From Solirubrobacteraceae bacterium (GTDB lineage: Bacteria; Actinomycetota; Thermoleophilia; Solirubrobacterales; Solirubrobacteraceae), in contig JANJUA010000071.1 of assembly GCA_024710825.1 (NCBI GenBank), positions 1 through 13,092 on the forward strand: DNA of 13,092 bases. The letters are read 5' to 3'. The notes under the pieces are model-generated. The model was not told the origin of the DNA, ran no database searches, and saw only the letters and a program-made list of their open reading frames with translations. Below, one piece after another: positions 7,752 through 13,092 of the stretch. Position 1 is the stretch's first letter, and each line of letters begins with the position of its first letter. The position numbers and the translations under genes are program-made.

Positions 7752-7770
7752 AGCCCTCCGAGACTGTCAA
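7743..7770 (-). promoter_or_regulatory. Promoter of the ABC transporter operon
   Basis: On the minus strand a perfect TTGACA (7770-7765), preceded by CGC, is followed after 16 nt by TAAGCG (7748-7743) inside operator O3. Predicted transcription start is near 7736, which leaves only 3-5 nt before the ATG at 7732. Layout matches the aminotransferase promoter base for base at the key positions. Confidence 0.72.
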
Positions 7771-7975
7771 GCGGGCAGGGGTCGCGCCGACGTGTCAGCC
7801 GCCGCGTGAGACACGAAAGCGCTGTATTTGGCCCATTGTTCGCATCACGGGGTCTGCTGGCGCGAGCCGTGCCGCTCGCGGTCGGCGTCTTCGACGCCGT
7901 GGAAGCTCACGCCGCAGGCGGCGGCCACTCGGCCCGGCGATGGTCAGCAGCATCGCCCGGGCGACGACGGCGCCC
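7752..7975. other. Intergenic region between glycosyltransferase and transporter operon
   Basis: About 225 bp with no convincing gene. It holds the transporter promoter at its left end, a locally AT-richer patch near 7818-7845, and the hairpin at 7883-7899. Short open frames on both strands here lack ribosome binding sites and recognisable protein character. Confidence 0.6.
7883..7899. terminator. Possible terminator hairpin after the glycosyltransferase gene
   Basis: A perfect 7-bp stem CGGCGTC/GACGCCG closes a 3-nt loop, 77 nt downstream of the glycosyltransferase stop on the minus strand. No T-run follows, so it would be a non-canonical actinobacterial-type terminator at best. It could insulate the transporter operon from read-through. 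Confidence 0.35.
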
Positions 7976-9235
7976 TCACCCTCGCCGCACGCGCCGCCGG
8001 CGGCCTCCACGTGACGGCGCGGCTCCCCGCCGCCAGACCGAGGCCGGTCCAGCGGTCGCGCCGACCGTCACGTCCCCGCGCGGATCCCCGCCGACGACGT
8101 GGGCGCGCATTCGGCCGTACAGCGCCTCGAGCCGATCGCGAGCGCGCGCCTCGTCGAAGCGCTCGTCCACCCGCTCCAGGGCGGCGCCGCTCATGGCGCG
8201 ATAGCCCGCGCGGTCCGGCGCGTGACGGCAGAGCTGCTCGGTCAGCGCCGCGGCGAGCCCCTCGATCGCCGCCTCGTACGCGCCCTGGTAGCCGGGCTCC
8301 TCGCGGTGGTCCAGCCAGGGCCACTTGCCCACCTCGCCATCGCTCTCCAGCGGCAGGAGCAGGCCGCTGCGGCCGTGCTCGACGATCTCCGGTTGAGCGC
8401 AGGTGTCGGTGGCGATCACCGGCGTGCCGACGGCCAGAGCCTCGAGCGTGACGTAGCCGAAGGTGTCGTGCAGCGTCGGCAGGACGAGGAAGTCGGCGTC
8501 CGCGATGACGCGCCGGACCTCCTGGCTGGGCAATCCGGCGTGGTGGACGACGCCCGGCTGCGTCAGACGCGCCCGCTCGGCGGTGACGTAGGCGTCCGAC
8601 GGAGGACCGACGTAGTCGTCGGCCGACCACGCCAGCGTGGAGACGACCGTCGTCTCGACCGGGACGCCCGCCGCCCGCAGTCGCTCGTGGGCGCGCAGCA
8701 GCGCGGGGCCGCCCTTGCGGAAGTAGTCCGTGCCGACGAAGGCCAGCCGCAGCGCGTCGGCGGTTCGCCGCTTGGGCTCGCGGCGGACGCGTCGGATCGC
8801 GGGCCGCAGCAGCTCGAGCTTGGCCTCCAACGCCGGCAGCTCGCGCGCGCCCCGGTTCTGCGCGCGGAACTGGCGCATCGCGTACTCGGACATGGCCAGC
8901 AGCGCGACGCACCGCGGCCGGGCCAGCTCCCGGCGCAGCCAGCCGGACAGCCGCGGTATCGGGCAGTCCGCCCACAGGCGCGGCAGGTGGTCCTCGAAGG
9001 TGAGGACGTAGGGCCGCCTGGTGAGGATCGGCACCGCGTTGAGCGCGTGGACAACGTCGTAGCCCGGATCCACCGCCAGGGCGAACGAGCCCGCCCATTC
9101 GCCGAGCAGCCGCGCCTGCGGGGTCCACGGGCGACGCACGAAGACGGTGTCGCGCTGGCCCAGCTCGACGACGAACGGCAGCCAGTACCCCCGCGCGGTA
9201 CGGACTCGAAGCGGGGAGCGAGCGTCCACGCGCAA
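7976..9235 (-). CDS. GT-B fold glycosyltransferase, GT4-like
   Basis: A 419-residue cytoplasmic glycosyltransferase expected to move a sugar from a nucleotide donor to an unknown acceptor. The C-terminal donor domain starts near 160 with LRLAFVGTDYFRKGG and contains HHAGLPSQEV (231-240) and the donor motif DTFGYVTLEALAVGTPVIAT (257-276). In this motif the usual E-x7-E of GT4 enzymes is D257-x7-E265. QPEIVEHGRSGLLLPL (281-296) follows as expected. The N-terminal acceptor domain is less conserved. The last 40 residues or so are Arg/Gly-rich and look like read-out beyond the domain. Start: TTG at 9235 has GGAGG 6 nt upstream; GTG at 9229 is an alternative. It stands alone, divergent from the SGNH hydrolase, so context does not reveal the glycan. 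Confidence 0.85.
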   Translation of the reverse strand: MRVDARSPLRVRTARGYWLPFVVELGQRDTVFVRRPWTPQARLLGEWAGSFALAVDPGYDVVHALNAVPILTRRPYVLTFEDHLPRLWADCPIPRLSGWLRRELARPRCVALLAMSEYAMRQFRAQNRGARELPALEAKLELLRPAIRRVRREPKRRTADALRLAFVGTDYFRKGGPALLRAHERLRAAGVPVETTVVSTLAWSADDYVGPPSDAYVTAERARLTQPGVVHHAGLPSQEVRRVIADADFLVLPTLHDTFGYVTLEALAVGTPVIATDTCAQPEIVEHGRSGLLLPLESDGEVGKWPWLDHREEPGYQGAYEAAIEGLAAALTEQLCRHAPDRAGYRAMSGAALERVDERFDEARARDRLEALYGRMRAHVVGGDPRGDVTVGATAGPASVWRRGAAPSRGGRRRRVRRG

Positions 9236-9241
9236 CAGTCT

Positions 9242-9246
9242 CCTCC
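9242..9246 (-). promoter_or_regulatory. Ribosome binding site of the glycosyltransferase gene
   Basis: GGAGG on the minus strand inside a longer GAGGAGGAG tract, 6 nt before TTG 9235 and 12 nt before GTG 9229. It favours the TTG start. Confidence 0.55.
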
Positions 9247-9302
9247 TCGAAGGCAGGTCCGTGAGCGAACGAATCCGGATGATTCCTAGGCCGCGCGACC
9301 GT

Positions 9303-9308
9303 TAGGGT
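9303..9308 (+). promoter_or_regulatory. Candidate -10 element for the SGNH hydrolase gene
   Basis: TAGGGT fits the actinobacterial TANNNT -10 and lies 10 bases before the GTG at 9318, predicting a leaderless or nearly leaderless mRNA. No convincing -35 is seen. The 82-bp gap between the divergent genes also holds the small inverted repeat GAATC-n5-GATTC at 9271-9285. Confidence 0.35.
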
Positions 9309-9317
9309 CCGGCACCG

Positions 9318-11159
9318 GTGCCCTGGACCGCCGCGCGCGCCCTCCTCCTGCTGCTGGCCGTTGTCCTGTCGGCTCCCGGCGCTGCCGCCGCTGCCGGCGA
9401 GCGTCCGGAGTTCGTGATCGTCGCGATGGGCGACTCGTTCTCCTCCGGAGAGGGCAACCCGGAGGCACCCGGCGACTACGACGATCGGGGTGGCGAACGC
9501 AACCGCCGCGTGCACTGGGGACCCGGCGGACCGGACAGCGACAGCCATCGATGTCACCGCTCGAACCGAGCGGGGCCGGAGGTCGCGGCGAACAAGCTCC
9601 AGGAGGCGTTCCCGGGGATCCGCGTGACGTTCCGCTCGTTCGGCTGCTCGGGCGCGAAGATCGTAGCTCCCGGCGGTGAACCCGACCTCGGAGGCCTGCT
9701 GGACCGCTACCGGGGCGTGCAGCCCGACGGGCGTCCGCCGATGGAGCCGCAGGTGGCGCAGGCGAACGCGTTCCTCTCCGGGCGGGCCAACCGGCAAATC
9801 GACGCGCTGGTGATGGCCATCGGGATCAACGACATGGGCTTCGGCGAGATCCTGACGGACTGCGTGAACCCGGTCATCGCCGACTGCTCTACGCACGAGG
9901 GCACGGTGCAGCGCGTCGCCAGCGGGCTCGCGGGGCTCGCGGGCAGCTACGAGCTGCTGGCCAAGGCGCTGCGGGGAGAGCCGGTCGGAGCCGGCCGGCC
10001 GTCGCTGGCGCACCCACGCCCCGAGCGCGTGTACGTGTCCCATTACCCCGATCCGACGCGCGACGACGAGGAGGCCTTCTGCCACGGCAGGCCGGCGGGC
10101 GACCTGTTTGCCAACCTCACCGGGCCGGAGGCGTCGTGGGCGTACTACAACGCGCTGCTCCCACTCAACCGGGCGGTGAGTGACGCGGCCAACTCCCATG
10201 GCTGGTTCGAGATCACCGGCCTTGCCGAGGCCTCGCGCGCTCACGGCGTCTGTGCCGAGGATCGCTGGTTCAACACGAACACGGATGCGCTGCGCAGCCA
10301 GGGCAACGATGCGGCGCTGCCCTTCGGCCTCGGCCTCCTCGTCCCGGCCAGCGCCGGGGCGCTGCACCCCAACCGGACCGGGCACGACCGCTGGGCCGAC
10401 CTGATCCTGGCGCAGCTCTCACAGCAGGTGGGTGCCCGCTTCTCGCTGAGCTCGGCGAAGCCGCGCCTGCGCGTCGCGAAGGCCCGGGCCACCGTCGCTC
10501 GCAAGGGCCGCCGGACGGTCCCCGGCTTCATCGAGCTCGCGTGGGCCGACCCGGTGTCGTTCGAGTCCCGCTACGAGCTGGAGATCCGGCGCGGGAGCAG
10601 CAGGCAGGTAGTGCGTCTGGCGGCCGACACGACGTCGTACGTGCACCGCACCAGCGGCCGCGCCGTCTACCGGGTCCGTGTCTGCGGCCCGGCAGGCTGC
10701 TCACCGTGGTCCGACCAGCTCCTGGCCTCCAACGTCCGCCCTGACCGCGCGCCCACCGGGCTCGAGGCGAGCCAAGGCCGTACCCAGGGCAACGTACGCC
10801 AGCTCCGGCTCTCGTTCACGCCGCGCGAGAGCTTTCACACGCACTTCCAGGTCCGTTACCGGATGGTCGGCGAGCGACGGGCGCGGAAGGGTCGAACGGC
10901 AACCTCTCCGTTCACGCTCGGCAGCCTGGACGAGCCGCTCCCGGTGCAGGGGCGCTATCGCTTCGAGGTCCGCGCGTGCAGCGACGTCGGCTGCTCCGGG
11001 TACAGCGCTCTCCTCACCGTGACGATCGAGGCGCAACCGGACCGGCCGCGCCCGGAGATACCCGCGGAGCTGCCGCCCGGCGGCCTGGAAGATCCCCGGG
11101 GACCGGGCGCACCGGGACCGGGACCGCCCGGCCCGGGTCCCGGCCCGCGCGGTCGATAG
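9318..11159 (+). CDS. Secreted SGNH/GDSL hydrolase with two Fn3-like domains and a Pro/Gly tail
   Basis: A 613-residue exported esterase/lipase-type hydrolase. A Sec signal peptide (hydrophobic 8-20, likely cleaved near AAAAA-GERP at about 26) precedes an SGNH domain (30-372). Catalytic blocks are GDSFSSGEGN (38-47, nucleophile S40), FGCSGA with the oxyanion Gly (about 109), GIND (169-172, N171) and HPNRTGH (350-356, probable catalytic H350). The Asp often found three residues before this His is Gly347, so a Ser-His dyad with backbone support is possible. Two Fn3-like modules follow (about 375-472 and 476-572), each with a CxxxxC pair before a Ser (456/461 and 554/559). The tail 587-613 is Pro/Gly-rich. 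GTG 9318 is the only start keeping the signal peptide; an in-frame TAG at 9303 bounds it. Substrate, probably an ester or cell-envelope lipid, is unknown. Confidence 0.92.
   Translation: MPWTAARALLLLLAVVLSAPGAAAAAGERPEFVIVAMGDSFSSGEGNPEAPGDYDDRGGERNRRVHWGPGGPDSDSHRCHRSNRAGPEVAANKLQEAFPGIRVTFRSFGCSGAKIVAPGGEPDLGGLLDRYRGVQPDGRPPMEPQVAQANAFLSGRANRQIDALVMAIGINDMGFGEILTDCVNPVIADCSTHEGTVQRVASGLAGLAGSYELLAKALRGEPVGAGRPSLAHPRPERVYVSHYPDPTRDDEEAFCHGRPAGDLFANLTGPEASWAYYNALLPLNRAVSDAANSHGWFEITGLAEASRAHGVCAEDRWFNTNTDALRSQGNDAALPFGLGLLVPASAGALHPNRTGHDRWADLILAQLSQQVGARFSLSSAKPRLRVAKARATVARKGRRTVPGFIELAWADPVSFESRYELEIRRGSSRQVVRLAADTTSYVHRTSGRAVYRVRVCGPAGCSPWSDQLLASNVRPDRAPTGLEASQGRTQGNVRQLRLSFTPRESFHTHFQVRYRMVGERRARKGRTATSPFTLGSLDEPLPVQGRYRFEVRACSDVGCSGYSALLTVTIEAQPDRPRPEIPAELPPGGLEDPRGPGAPGPGPPGPGPGPRGR
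11118..11143. terminator. GC hairpin at the convergent gene ends (possible terminator)
   Basis: CCGGGACC (11118-11125) pairs perfectly with GGTCCCGG (11136-11143) around a 10-nt loop; a second copy of the left arm starts at 11112. It lies inside the Pro/Gly-tail codons, 14 nt before the SGNH stop and 18 nt past the opposing gene's stop. No T-run follows, so termination is a guess. Confidence 0.35.
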
Positions 11160-11160
11160 C

Positions 11161-12138
11161 TCAGGCGCAGCTCTGGCTGCGCGAGAACTCCGCCGCCTGG
11201 TCGTTCCACCGACCCGACACCCCGTCGGCGTTGGCGCGGACGTAGACCCTGACGGTCTCGCCGATGCCGCTGCCCTGATCGATCGCGCCGTCGATCAGCG
11301 CCTCGCGCGCACCGGTCGCCGGATCGACGTTCGCGTCGACGACCCGCCACGTCCCCCCGCTCACGACCTCCGTGCGGATGGGTCCGAACCCGTCACTCGA
11401 CTCCGTTCGCAGCGACCGGTACACGAAGCGTCCGTCCGAGCAGAGCTCGAGATCCTCGCGCGTGCTGGTGTTGAACCCGGACGGGTTGTTGGTCGCCTGC
11501 AGGGTGAAGACGTGGACGCCCTTGAGCGCCTCGCCCATCGTGGCGATGTCCTGCTGCTTGCGATCGCCGGTCGGGGCGGGCGCCGGCGACGGTGGGGAGG
11601 AGCCCGGCCCCGCGGGCGGTTGCGGGGCGTCCTGGCGACAGGCTTGCCACAGCCCGCGGCCCCCGGTCTCCGCCCGCCGTTGTGCCCGCGACAGCCGTGC
11701 GCCGTAACGCAGCCCGCGCGCGCTGCTCACGGTCGCGTGTCCTCCCGCGACAAGCTTCTGATTGACCAGCGACCGTCCGGCGAACACCCACACGTGCCGC
11801 CGCGACGGCGCCCGCCGGTCGGTCACGACCCGGACCCGCTTGCCCTTGCGCAACAGCGCAGCCAGGCGCCGCTGGGCGTCACGGGCGAAGCAGGCGTCGC
11901 CGGACGGCGCCGCGACGCCGAGGAGCCGGTAGCTGCGCACGCTGTCTCCGACCTTGACGCGAACCCCATCGCCACCCGAGGTCGCCACGACGGTGCCGCG
12001 CACGGAGCTCGCGTCGGCCGACTGGACGGCGAGGTCCATCAGCAGGGCGGCCGCAAGCGCGAGGACGATCGCGGCAGGGGCCGTGTGACGCCAACGCGCC
12101 ACGGCCCGCAACGGCGACGACATCCGGTCCTGCATCAT
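11161..12138 (-). CDS. Exported protein with degenerate staphylococcal-nuclease-like domain and novel C-terminal domain
   Basis: A 325-residue exported protein. The N-terminus has Arg residues, a hydrophobic segment (about 22-38) and a likely cleavage site after ADA (about 43). Residues 46-167 follow the thermonuclease fold: VRGTVVATSGGDGVRVKV, YRLLGVAAPS (70-79), CFARDAQRRLAALLRKGKRVRV (83-104), VNQKLVAGGHA (125-135) and GRGLWQAC (160-167). The active nuclease pattern RLIGIDTPE is here RLLGVAAPS, so the calcium-binding Asp and the catalytic Glu are gone and nuclease activity is unlikely. A Pro/Ser/Gly linker (171-190) leads to a C-terminal domain (about 195-325) with GTWRVVDA and two cysteines (233, 324) that I do not recognise. 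GGAGGT before the paired ATGs at 12138 and 12135 sets the start; 12135 is equally possible. Its stop lies 1 nt from the convergent SGNH stop. Confidence 0.85.
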   Translation of the reverse strand: MMQDRMSSPLRAVARWRHTAPAAIVLALAAALLMDLAVQSADASSVRGTVVATSGGDGVRVKVGDSVRSYRLLGVAAPSGDACFARDAQRRLAALLRKGKRVRVVTDRRAPSRRHVWVFAGRSLVNQKLVAGGHATVSSARGLRYGARLSRAQRRAETGGRGLWQACRQDAPQPPAGPGSSPPSPAPAPTGDRKQQDIATMGEALKGVHVFTLQATNNPSGFNTSTREDLELCSDGRFVYRSLRTESSDGFGPIRTEVVSGGTWRVVDANVDPATGAREALIDGAIDQGSGIGETVRVYVRANADGVSGRWNDQAAEFSRSQSCA

Positions 12139-12142
12139 CGGA

Positions 12143-12148
12143 ACCTCC
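12143..12148 (-). promoter_or_regulatory. Ribosome binding site of the nuclease-like gene
   Basis: GGAGGT on the minus strand, 4 nt before ATG 12138 and 7 nt before ATG 12135. It rules out the in-frame extension of about 23 residues further upstream. Confidence 0.65.
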
Positions 12149-12194
12149 GTGCTCGATCCGGCGTTCGCAGCCGTACCGGCGCGCGCCCAGCCGA

Positions 12195-12223
12195 ATCGCA
12201 CCCGCAAATCGTCCCGCTGTCAA
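12195..12223 (-). promoter_or_regulatory. Candidate promoter of the nuclease-like gene
   Basis: On the minus strand TTGACA (12223-12218) is followed after 17 nt by TGCGAT (12200-12195), a weak -10. Predicted start near 12188 gives a leader of about 50 nt. This is the only notable signal in the 163-bp gap 12139-12301. Confidence 0.42.
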
Positions 12224-12301
12224 GCTGCGGGGACGCGCGTCGGACAAGCGGCGACAACTTCCTCGCCGCAGCCACGACATGCGTTCGCGCCGGATCCGGG
12301 A

Positions 12302-12995
12302 TCAGAGGCGGCGGTGGAGCAGTCGCAGCAGGCGCTGGCCGCCGCGGCTGTCGACGGAGACGTCGTCGCTGGCCGACATCACGACGGCCAGCTTGCGCTC
12401 CGCGCCGAGCCCGATCACGTCGATCTTCTCGCGCCAGCCGCCGTCGCCTCGCGTGGTTCCGGACACAGCAGCTGCAGGCCGAGGGCTCTCTCCCCGGGCC
12501 TTCCACGCACGTCCAGCCGCTTGACCTGGACCGTGTCGACCGTGCTGTCTTCCCCGTCCGCGGAACGGAGGATCGCCGCCCGGCACCCGAAGCTGCGAGC
12601 CGAGAACACCTTGCCCAGCTGCCTGCGGGCGATCGACGCCGTCCTGTAGCGCTTCGGGACTCGTCCCCGGCTCAGCGCTTCGCCGATTCGCCCGAGGTCG
12701 TCCATGCTGCTCCGTCGTGTCCAGGTCGCGGGGCGGGGGAGCTGGTCGCGCCGCAGCGCGTGCTTGGCGAGCTCGGAGTCGGCGGCGGGAGGGGGCGGCG
12801 CCTCGGGCCGGTGCAGCCGAAGTGGTTGGTCCCTTCGGTGGGCGCCGCGTACGCGCATGCGGTCAACCCATCCGCCGCGGTGTACACCACGGTGCCCTGG
12901 CAGCCCCAGGTGACGGGCACGCCGGTATGCCACAGACGCATGCCGATCTCCCCCGGGGCCAGCCCGTTCTTGACGTGGTCGGGAAGCCTCGCCAC
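12302..12995 (-). pseudogene. Unknown gene interrupted by two frameshifts
   Basis: Three minus-strand frames with strong G/C third-position bias follow one another and together read as one protein of about 231 residues. The parts are 12995 to about 12805 (VARLPDHVKNGLAPGEIGMR, then the Cys-containing VTWGCQGTVVYT and HFGCTGP), about 12805 to 12455 (DSELAKHALRRDQL to LQLLCPEP) and about 12460 to the stop at 12302 (GGWREKIDVIGLGAERK to LLRLLHRRL). Both breaks need one extra base. The first is at a C-run near 12800-12810; the second is near 12450-12462, where one base would give CPEPTRGDGGWREK. This could be a decaying gene or two under-called bases in the assembly. GTG 12995 has no Shine-Dalgarno; in-frame ATG 12941 has GGGGGAG 6 nt upstream and may be the real start. 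I recognise no family and no signal peptide. Confidence 0.65.
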
Positions 12996-13056
12996 GAAAG
13001 TCGTCTGACCGCCGCGGAGCGCTCGCGTGCCTCGCGCACTCCGGGCGCCGCGACGC

Positions 13057-13092
13057 TCAGGCCATGGTGAGCCCGCCGCTGACGCTCAGCGT
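13057..13092 (-). CDS. C-terminal end of a probable short-chain dehydrogenase/reductase (partial)
   Basis: The last 36 bp read on the minus strand as TLSVSGGLTMA followed by TGA. A terminal (I/L)SVSGGLTM is characteristic of classical SDR enzymes of the 3-oxoacyl/3-hydroxyacyl-CoA reductase type, where this strand closes the fold. Only 11 residues are visible, so the call rests on this tail. It lies upstream of the broken gene on the same strand, 61 bp away. Confidence 0.55.
   Translation of the reverse strand, partial: TLSVSGGLTMA

Noticed and set aside
7811..7830. Possible fourth LacI-type site around AAAGCGCT
   Set aside because: Only the core AGCGCT is symmetric; the arms do not match each other or the other operators.
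7644..8451. Plus-strand frames over the gap at 7752-7975
   Set aside because: They overlap the operator, promoter and the glycosyltransferase gene in antisense, with no ribosome binding site or domain.
9271..9285. Inverted repeat GAATC-n5-GATTC between the divergent genes as an operator
   Set aside because: Five-base arms are too short to separate from chance and no regulator is linked.
7944..10385. 813-codon minus-strand open frame running across the SGNH and glycosyltransferase genes
   Set aside because: It is antisense to a well-supported hydrolase and out of frame with the glycosyltransferase; no recognisable domain.
11080..11156. G/C tandem repeat as a mobile or CRISPR-like repeat
   Set aside because: It is in frame and encodes the Pro/Gly tail; there are no spacers or regular unit length.

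Overview
The window is very GC-rich. Its coding frames are nearly saturated with G or C at third codon positions, it has at least one TTG and two GTG-type starts, and its secreted proteins are of actinobacterial style (Tat lipoprotein, SGNH hydrolase with Fn3 domains). This suggests a high-GC actinobacterium, and I would guess the Thermoleophilia/Solirubrobacterales, but taxonomy cannot be proved from the sequence alone. No rRNA, tRNA, CRISPR array or insertion sequence is visible.

Region 1 (1-7.75 kb) is a self-contained locus built around a LacI/GalR-type regulator (2581-3738, +). Divergent from it is a two-gene operon on the minus strand: a DegT/DnrJ/EryC1/StrS-type PLP aminotransferase (1137-2465), then a Gfo/Idh/MocA-type NAD(P) dehydrogenase (1132 to beyond the left edge). 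Tail-to-tail with the regulator, and overlapping it by 90 bp, is a minus-strand ABC importer operon of the polyamine/opine type: ATPase (6641-7732), Tat lipoprotein solute-binding protein (5442-6599) and a single long permease that looks like PotB and PotC fused (3649-5442). Three related 16-bp LacI-type palindromes lie in front of the aminotransferase, the regulator and the ATPase. In the two structural operons each palindrome covers the -10 region of a promoter with the same layout, CGCTTGACA followed 16 nt later by TAARCG. The simplest reading is one ligand-responsive regulon: import of an amine-bearing compound (aminosugar, aminocyclitol or opine-like) and its transamination and oxidation, with self-repression of the regulator. 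The gene set resembles the kanosamine ntdABC/NtdR and rhizopine moc logic but is joined to a POPT-type importer; the substrate is unknown.

Region 2 (7.75-9.32 kb) holds about 225 bp of non-coding DNA, including a possible terminator hairpin, then a lone GT-B (GT4-like) glycosyltransferase on the minus strand.

Region 3 (9.32-13.09 kb) encodes exported proteins. A secreted SGNH/GDSL hydrolase with two Fn3-like domains and a Pro/Gly tail (+) converges, with 1 bp between stop codons, on an exported protein carrying a catalytically eroded staphylococcal-nuclease fold plus an unassigned C-terminal beta-rich domain (-). Upstream of that, on the minus strand, is an unknown gene broken by two same-direction frameshifts (12302-12995). 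The last 36 bp of the window encode what looks like the C-terminus of a short-chain dehydrogenase.
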